64,000 nt of DNA. Origin: Rhexocercosporidium sp. MPI-PUGE-AT-0058. Lineage: Eukaryota > Ascomycota > Leotiomycetes > Helotiales. How positions within the stretch are numbered: the first letter of the stretch is position 1; each line of letters begins with the position of its first letter. The DNA is taken from assembly GCA_020746875.1 (NCBI GenBank), contig JAGTJL010000006.1:992001-1056000 (forward strand), read 5' to 3'. The notes beneath the pieces are model-generated. The model was given only the letters and a program-made list of their open reading frames with translations, was not told where the DNA came from and made no database searches. Both the position numbers and the translations under genes were made by a program. Of this stretch, positions 57,866-64,000 are shown in pieces.

Positions 57866-59872
57866 ATGCGTTTCTCAAATATTGTTTCAGCTCTAGCACT
57901 TACTGCAAGTGTAGCTTCGGCTGCTTTCCACTCAGGACGGAGTTTGAAGCATGTTGGGAAAGCAGACAAACCCCGTAAGATTCAGCAGAGGGTTGCCCCG
58001 GTGAAGACACATGACCGTCGAAGTACTACTCAGTACTTGACAAATTCTACTGCCAGTGAGTTCTTGTCATGAGATATTTGGGGAAAGGGTCGTTGCTCAT
58101 TAGATTTCCAGAGTATTCCGTAGACGGGAATGCAATTCCAGAGGTGGACTTTGATATTGGAGAGTCGTATGCCGGCTTGATGCCGATTTCGAAGGCAGCA
58201 AACGAGTCTAGCCAGTTGTACTTTTGGTTCTTCCCATCTGAGAATCCAGCGGCCAGTGATGAGATCTTGATCTGGCTTAATGGTGGAGTAAGTTCTACAT
58301 TTTGGAATTGTCCTTTCTTTTATTTAGGAGAACCAAGTCCGATTCGGACAATTAAAATAGTACTGACGAATTAAAAGCCAGGATGCTCCTCTCTCGAAGG
58401 TCTCCTACAAGAAAATGGTCCCTTCAGCTGGCAATACGGAACCCCCAAACCAGTTCCAAATCCTTACACTTGGGTCAACCTCACGAATGTTGTCTGGATC
58501 GAACAACCTGTTGGCACTGGGTTCTCGCAAGGAATTCCAACTGCAACAGATGAAACAGAAGTTGCTGCTCAGTTCATGGGCTTCTGGGAGAACTTCGTGG
58601 ATACCTTTGCTCTGCAGGGACGCAAAGTCTTTATCACGGGTGAAAGTTGTAAGTGAACTAGAAAGTCGACCGCATCTGATTAAGTACTGACTATTCCCTT
58701 TCGATGCCGGATATTATGTTCCTTACATAGCTTCTGCTATGCTAGACAAGAACGATACAACTGTAAGATTGGTCCCTATTGTTGAGGAGCTCCAAAGTGC
58801 TGACCCGAGGTCAGTACTTCAACCTAGAAGCGACCATGATGTACGACCCCTCAACATCAACCAGTGCCATACAACAGCAAATCCCCGCCGTCCAATTCGT
58901 AGACTACTGGGCTGGGCTTCATCCCTTCAACGACAGCTACAAAGCATTTTTGCACAACATGTCCGATTCTTGTGGCTACACCGCGTATCTCGAAAAATAC
59001 CTGACCTTCCCACCTCCCGGACCATTTCCAGTCAAACTGCCAGGCACAGACGTAAATGGAAGAACAACAGAGGACTGCGACGTCTTTGACGCTATCTACT
59101 ATGAGATCTTCTGGCTGAACCCGTGCTGGGATGTCTATCATGTTGCGGCGACCTGCCCTCAACTCTGGGATGTTCTTGGTTTCCCTGGCTCGCAGACTTA
59201 TTTACCCGAAGGAGAGACGATTTATTTCAATAGGACGGATGTGCAGAAGGCTATTAATGCACCAATTGGGAACTGGGAGGAGTGTGCTGGTGGGATTTTG
59301 GAGACTGATAATAGTCCTCCTTCCGGCTTGAGTGTTCTCCCTGGTGTTATTGAGAGGAGTAAGCGAACTATTATTGGACATGGAGTAAGTCATTTTGAGC
59401 GGCCATTCCAGACATATGGATTACTAACAGCTTTAGGCTCTTGACATGCTCTTCATCGCTAACGGCACTCTCCTGATGATTCAGAACATGACTTGGTGAG
59501 ACTTACCCAGCTAGATGTCACAAAACAGCTCCACGGCTTTCAACTAACCCTGTAACAGGAACGGAGCTCAAGGCTTCACAAAGACACCATCCGATCCGTT
59601 TTATGTACCACTTTACCTTGAGGAGCAGAGCCTTTCAACATTGGCTGCTTCTGGTGTCTTGGGAACCACCCATACAGAACGTGGGCTTACCTGGGTCAGC
59701 ATTGATCTTGCCGGTCACAGTAAGTCCTTCCACATGAATCAACAATGTTATCGTCTAATTGTGACTAGTGGTTCCTCAATTTGCTCCATCCGCGGCATAC
59801 AGACATCTTGAGTTTCTACTCGGAAGGGTCGAGTCCCTCTCGTTAAATGCATCCTTTACCATAATAGACTGA
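57866..59872 (+). CDS. Secreted serine carboxypeptidase (S10) with abnormal splice acceptor
   Basis: Removes C-terminal residues from peptides, extracellularly or in the vacuole. Eight exons: 57866-58055, 58112-58287, 58378-58648, 58704-58762, 58815-59384, 59437-59495, 59559-59719 and 59769-59872 (529 aa). The signal peptide is [18 protein letters not shown]. The core runs from [27 protein letters not shown] is the oxyanion region, [16 protein letters not shown] carries Ser212, GALDML carries Asp425, and AGHMVPQ carries His495. Intron 3 (58649-58703) has donor GTAAGT and a CTGAC branch but ends in CG where AG is required, although the join is perfectly in frame. The next real AG (58749) would delete the active-site motif. 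So: a splice mutation, a sequence error, or a non-canonical intron. Confidence 0.88.
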
Positions 59873-60242
59873 CCTTAGCCAAATGTGGGAATGGGAAGTG
59901 GCACCGCGCCTCTCACTAGAAAGGCACGAGTGTTAGAGTCAGAATACTGAAAGGAATACTGAAAGGTTGAGTATAAAACACAAAGATAAACCGTACATAG
60001 AAACCCCACGAACATAATGTGTAATGATGGACATGGGACGATAGTTTTGACAGTTTACATTGCAGAGCGGACTACTGAACCAATAAACGAAAACGCTCGA
60101 ATACCCGACCCAGACTCCTCGCTCCCAAATTTGTGTATTTGTACAACACGCGACATGCCTCCTCATAGAGTTGTGCTGCCGAAAATCGTCCTCCCATCCT
60201 CGTTTCGTAGGTCAAGCATACCCTTATATCGTGTCATCCATC
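59873..60242. other. Convergent 3' spacer
   Basis: 370 bp between convergent stops; nothing recognised beyond probable 3' UTRs. A short tandem ATACTGAAAGG lies at about 59944-59967. Confidence 0.5.
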
Positions 60243-60986
60243 TCAAGTGTTCTTCCACACGCCCTCTCTACCAAAAGCCATTTCCCGGTCCTTCCTCATT
60301 CCATCCAAAACGCCCACAAGTCCACCATTTCGGAGTCTTTCCAAAACGACCTTCATCCCCTCCTTACTCTTGCCAAGTTGATTTTCCGTCTTCCGACTTG
60401 CAATCGCCTCGATGCTCCGCTGGATACCACTCGTGCTCCAGCTAGCCAGAAAACCCTTCTTCGGCTCCTCCCCATCCTCAACCGCAGCAGCCTCACCCTT
60501 CCTTGTCGCCCTGGCCCTCAACCTATCTCCCAATCGACTCTTAAACATAACCGTGGTAACCACGCCCGTAGTCCCGGTCCCAACGCTGAAATCCTCTCCC
60601 TCATCAATAGGCACATGTCGTCTGTACTCCTGCTTCTCCACTACGCTCAATATACCCGTCCAATCCAAATTCTTGCTCTCAGTCCGCATCCATCCCTCGT
60701 TCACGTCAATGGTGCTCGATTCCAAGATGTAGCTCTCCGATTTGCCGCCACTGACATTGCCCAGCACGGATTGCGGCAGCAGTTTCAGCACCGCAGAGGG
60801 CAATCTCGAGGATTTCCTATGGACGCGGAGTGTGTGTAGTCGGCCAGCGGCATCGATGCTCCGCGAGATCACATCGGTGGAGAGCACATGGGTGCTGTAG
60901 GGGTTTGGGTATCGCAGGAAGTAGGCGAGGGTTACGGCGGGAAAGGAGTAGTCGTATGCGAAGGTCGACTCGTAGAATTTAACCAT
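60243..60986 (-). CDS. UPS1: PRELI/MSF1 domain protein, Ups1-like phosphatidic acid carrier
   Basis: Ups1 with Mdm35 shuttles phosphatidic acid across the mitochondrial intermembrane space for cardiolipin synthesis. It is a single-exon gene of 247 aa. The PRELI/MSF1 fold starts at the N-terminus: YDYSFPAVTLAYFLRYPNPY, then STHVLSTDVISRSIDAAGRL, SSTIDVNEGWMRTESKNLDW. The YPNPYS..HVLS..D motif is closer to Ups1 than to Ups2/Ups3. The C-terminal 90 residues are a basic amphipathic extension with an acidic insert (AAAVEDGEEPKKG), longer than in yeast. It faces away from WRS1. Confidence 0.9.
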   Translation of the reverse strand: MVKFYESTFAYDYSFPAVTLAYFLRYPNPYSTHVLSTDVISRSIDAAGRLHTLRVHRKSSRLPSAVLKLLPQSVLGNVSGGKSESYILESSTIDVNEGWMRTESKNLDWTGILSVVEKQEYRRHVPIDEGEDFSVGTGTTGVVTTVMFKSRLGDRLRARATRKGEAAAVEDGEEPKKGFLASWSTSGIQRSIEAIASRKTENQLGKSKEGMKVVLERLRNGGLVGVLDGMRKDREMAFGREGVWKNT

Positions 60987-61466
60987 TATGGATGGCTTTA
61001 TGGGGTGAGAGGCATTGGTACTTGGTGTTTGTAATGGAGGGAGGGTTTGTTTGTGAGGAGAGAGGAGAAAGTGGTGCGAGTGAGATGATGCGCTCTCAAG
61101 ATTCTGGCCACAGGATTTGTTCGGCTGTTGACATCCCCTTGTTACGAGCTTTGTCGCTAGACTCGAAATGGACGGAATCTGGGGTAAGGCACGAGACGAT
61201 AGATTTCGAGTGTTTTGAATTGATTAATCGATCCCATGTAATGTAATGAACACTTATCTAGCTTTCCGCAAGTCAATATAGCCAGATTTGTTGTGTTGTG
61301 ACTTTTTTCCTATGAAGTATTTTGCAAGCCTGTGAACGAGAACACTCTATCGCCGGCCACCGATTGTCCGATTTACCCCTCGCTAGTCGATTGCCAAATA
61401 AGCCCATCTATTTCATCCCACTTGAGTCAGAACAACAAACCCTCAAAACACAACCACGTCTTCAAC
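60987..61466. promoter_or_regulatory. Divergent promoter between UPS1 and WRS1
   Basis: 480 bp between two outward-facing starts. The open frame of WRS1 extends upstream to 61332 but is not protein-like there. No specific site is recognised. Confidence 0.45.
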
Positions 61467-63040
61467 ATGGCCGACCCAGAGCCCACAGTGCAAGCAGCAT
61501 TAGCTGCCGATGCTCCAACTACGAAGCAGACTGTGGACCCTTGGAATGTCGCAGGAGAGATTGGGGCAGACGGAATTGCCAAAGCCATCAACTACCTGAC
61601 TTTGATCGACGAATTCGGCACCAAGAAGATTCTAGACGAGGATCTGGCGAGATTTGAGAAGGTGACGGGAAAGAAGCCTCATCGGTTTATGCGGAGAGGG
61701 ATAGTCTTCAGTCATAGGGATCTGAATCTCATTCTTGATCGCCATGAGAGGGGAGAGCCGTTCTTCTTGTATACTGGACGTGGACCAAGCAGTGACAGCA
61801 TGCACATTGGGCACACGATTCCTTTCGAATTTACGAAGTAAGTATTGCCTTTGTGTTATCTGCGGGTGCCATACATTCCGAAAAAATTCAATTCCTTCTT
61901 CCTGAAATTTTGCTAATGACTCATAGGTGGCTCCAAGATGTATTCGATGTACCCCTCATTATCATGATGACCGACGATGAGAAGTACATTTTCTCCGAGA
62001 AGCGCACGATTGAGGAGGTCCAAAGATATACACTAGGAAATGCCAAAGATATCATTGCTGTGGGCTTTGACCCAAAGAAGACATTCATGTTCAGCGACTA
62101 CGATTATATGGGTGGAGCGTTCTACAGAAATGTGACACGGATGTCTAAACACATCACTCTCAATGTTGCGAGAGCAGTCTTTGGTTTCGACGGCAGGTAT
62201 ATCTACCCCAAATTCAATCCATAAAATACCTTTATTGACAAATTCACCAGTTCCAACATTGGCAAAGTCCACTTCGGAGCCGTTCAAGGCGCAACCTCCT
62301 TTGCATCCTCCTTCCCCCACATCTTCGGCACCAACGAAGCAGTCACCAACCTAATACCCGCCCTGATTCCCTGCGCCATCGACCAAGATCCCTATTTCCG
62401 CGTAACGCGCGACGTAGCGGCCCGTCTACACTTCGCCAAACCAGCTCTCATCCACGCGCGCTTCCTCGACGCTCTTCAAGGCCCCGGATCCAAAATGAGC
62501 GCTTCAATCGACACATCCGCCATCTTTATGGCCGATGACCCGAAGAAGATCAAGACGAAGATCAACAAATACGCATTCAGTGGTGGACGGGAGACGGAAG
62601 CTGAGCAAAGAGAGAAGGGTGGAGATGCAGATAAGGATGTCTCGTTCCAGTACTTGACTTTCTTCCTGGAGGACGACGAGGAACTAGAACAGATCCGGAA
62701 GGATTATACTAGTGGGAAATTGTTGACTGGAGAGCTGAAGGCGAAGTGTATCGAACAGCTGCAGGTCTACACGAAGGGATTCCAGGAGCGGAGAGCCGCG
62801 GTCACGGATGATATTGTCGCAGATTTCATGAGCTTGAAGAAGCTGGAATGGAAGGGAAACCCAAACCCATCTGTGGTCGTCCAAAAAGAGAACGAGGTGC
62901 CTGCTACTGGGGAAGCAGCGGCTGGCTCGACGGAGTTGACACAGAATCAACTGAAGAAGATCGCGAAGCAGAAGTTGATCGATGAGAAGAAGGCAGCGAA
63001 GGCCGCTGAAAAAGCTGCAAAGACTGCGGGGGGTTCATGA
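61467..63040 (+). CDS. WRS1: Tryptophanyl-tRNA synthetase, cytoplasmic
   Basis: Charges tRNA-Trp; essential class I synthetase. Exons are 61467-61837, 61927-62196 and 62251-63040 (476 aa). The start [16 protein letters not shown] follows a CAACATGG context. HxGH appears as [13 protein letters not shown] (about residue 112) and the KMSKS loop as [13 protein letters not shown] (about residue 295). [31 protein letters not shown] and [20 protein letters not shown] are typical of the eukaryotic cytosolic form. A Lys/Ala-rich C-terminal tail ([17 protein letters not shown]) extends beyond the catalytic body. Introns are 89 and 54 nt. Confidence 0.97.
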
Positions 63041-63411
63041 TGAGATGGTTAATTGATGTTGTTATGTAGAGATGCGAAACGAATACCCAGGCTAGATAGC
63101 TAATGAGAAGCTTTAGCTCCGACCATTTGAATGTGCGTGAATGTGCTGGCTGATGCCAGTCATAGGCCACCCTCTCTCTTCCACATGATGAATCACGATA
63201 TATACGACTTGAAGTGCTTGAATCACAGCACGGTATAGCATAAAGGGGATCTGAATCACAGCTTAGGAAAGAAGGTATGGGTACGGCTACTAAAGAAAGC
63301 CATGGATAACTCCGTCCTCAAACCTCCCATCCATCCAAACAAAGATCTTCAACAACAACCTTGTTACAAATTACAGCTTCTCCCCAGCTCTACTCAGATT
63401 TCTCCCTCACC
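63041..63411. other. Spacer between WRS1 and the right-edge gene
   Basis: 371 bp, no coding sequence seen. It contains a TATATACG stretch near 63200 that could be a TATA-like element for the following gene. Confidence 0.4.
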
Positions 63412-64000
63412 ATGCCAAAGCACAAAGTCCAACGCAGCCCCAACGCCTGGAAGAAAGATATGCAAGTTCTAACCTGCCTCCTTCGGCTTCGATGCCAACC
63501 ACCGGTCCCCTACCCCCTCATCGCCTCTCTCTTACTCCGGACCAGGCCATCGCTCATGGTTCGCTTGTCTGCGAAGGTTGGGCCGAAAGTCGCGCCGAAA
63601 GATGGCGTGAAGTGGGGAAAGAATATGCAGACGTGGTTGGAGATGTATCTTAAGGATATCTACGAGAAGGGGGAAGTGTGGGGGAGTGAGGCTTGGAAGG
63701 TCGCGAGGGAGTGGGATGGGCATGGTGTTAGGGAATTGGTTGAGAGTATGGGTATGTTGGGGATGAGTGGTACCGGGGACGTGGGTGGGGAGAACGGGTT
63801 CATGGTTATAGAGGAGGAAGAATTGGAGGTGCAGATTAAATGGAGGAAAGAGGGTGACTGTGAGTTTTTGTTTTGATGCTGGAGAAAGTGGAGAATGGAA
63901 TGTACTGACTGAGGATAGGGAGGGCTGGATCTACTCCGCTTGGACGACCGGAAAGACTTGTTGATGAAAAGCTCCTGAGAGATCCTGTCACCAGCAACCC
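63412..64000 (+). CDS. Hypothetical protein, truncated by the window edge
   Basis: Not recognised. Exon 1 is 63412-63859 (MPKHKVQRSPNAWKKDMQVL onward). It is basic at the N-terminus, has an amphipathic middle (NMQTWLEMYLKDIYEKGEVW) and a Gly/Glu-rich end. A 59-nt intron (GTGAGT, TACTGAC, GATAG) joins it in frame to an exon at 63919 (WRAGSTPLGRPERLVDEKLL), which stays open to base 64000. Without splicing, the frame stops at 63876. The splice is preferred because both sites and the branch point are regular and the phase fits. The gene continues beyond the window. Confidence 0.5.

Overview
The window comes from a filamentous ascomycete (Pezizomycotina). Genes are split by short introns (mostly 48-60 nt) with GTRNGT donors, CTAAC/CTGAC-type branch points and CAG/TAG acceptors. 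The gene set is fungal: a class III-type chitin synthase, secreted sedolisin and serine carboxypeptidase, NRAMP and CaCA transporters, a UstYa-type oxidase, and Paf1-complex and SNARE-regulator housekeeping genes. The N-terminus of the chitin synthase and the general protein flavour suggest Leotiomycetes (Helotiales-like), but this is recollection of family sequences, not a search. Exon models were built by hand. Every multi-exon model reported as intact closes to a multiple of three and joins conserved protein text.

Layout. 1-2 kb: no gene, but a perfect 40-bp inverted repeat at 395-481. 2-24.8 kb is gene-rich: RTF1 (-, with an apparent 1-nt frameshift), COQ7 (+), phospholipase D SPO14 (-), an alpha/beta hydrolase (+), chitin synthase (-), low-molecular-weight phosphotyrosine phosphatase (-), sedolisin (+) and a DUF218 protein (-). 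24.8-31.2 kb is gene-poor and AT-rich. It holds a tiny four-exon tail-anchored protein gene, one or two small hydrophobic ORFs, a diverged direct repeat and two decayed-looking coding regions. 31.2-43.7 kb is housekeeping: SLY1 (-), a PNUTS/Ppn1-like PP1 regulator with TFIIS-N-like region, RVKF motif and CCCH finger (+), a gamma-glutamyltranspeptidase-like hydrolase (-) and mitochondrial release factor MRF1 (+). 44-60 kb is more accessory: UstYa/DUF3328 oxidase (+), an aspartic protease lacking a signal peptide (+), cation exchanger (-), NRAMP transporter (+), an uncharacterised membrane protein (+) and a serine carboxypeptidase with an abnormal splice acceptor (+). 60-64 kb: UPS1/PRELI lipid carrier (-), tryptophanyl-tRNA synthetase (+) and a partial unknown gene running off the right edge.

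The genes do not form one obvious pathway or biosynthetic cluster. The most interesting signals are: the perfect palindrome; two small lesions in otherwise intact conserved genes (RTF1 frameshift, carboxypeptidase CG acceptor); the overlooked tail-anchored microprotein; the PNUTS-like domain combination; an orphan UstYa oxidase; and an MRF1 first intron that contains an alternative in-frame start codon. No tRNA, rRNA, CRISPR array or intact transposon was recognised.
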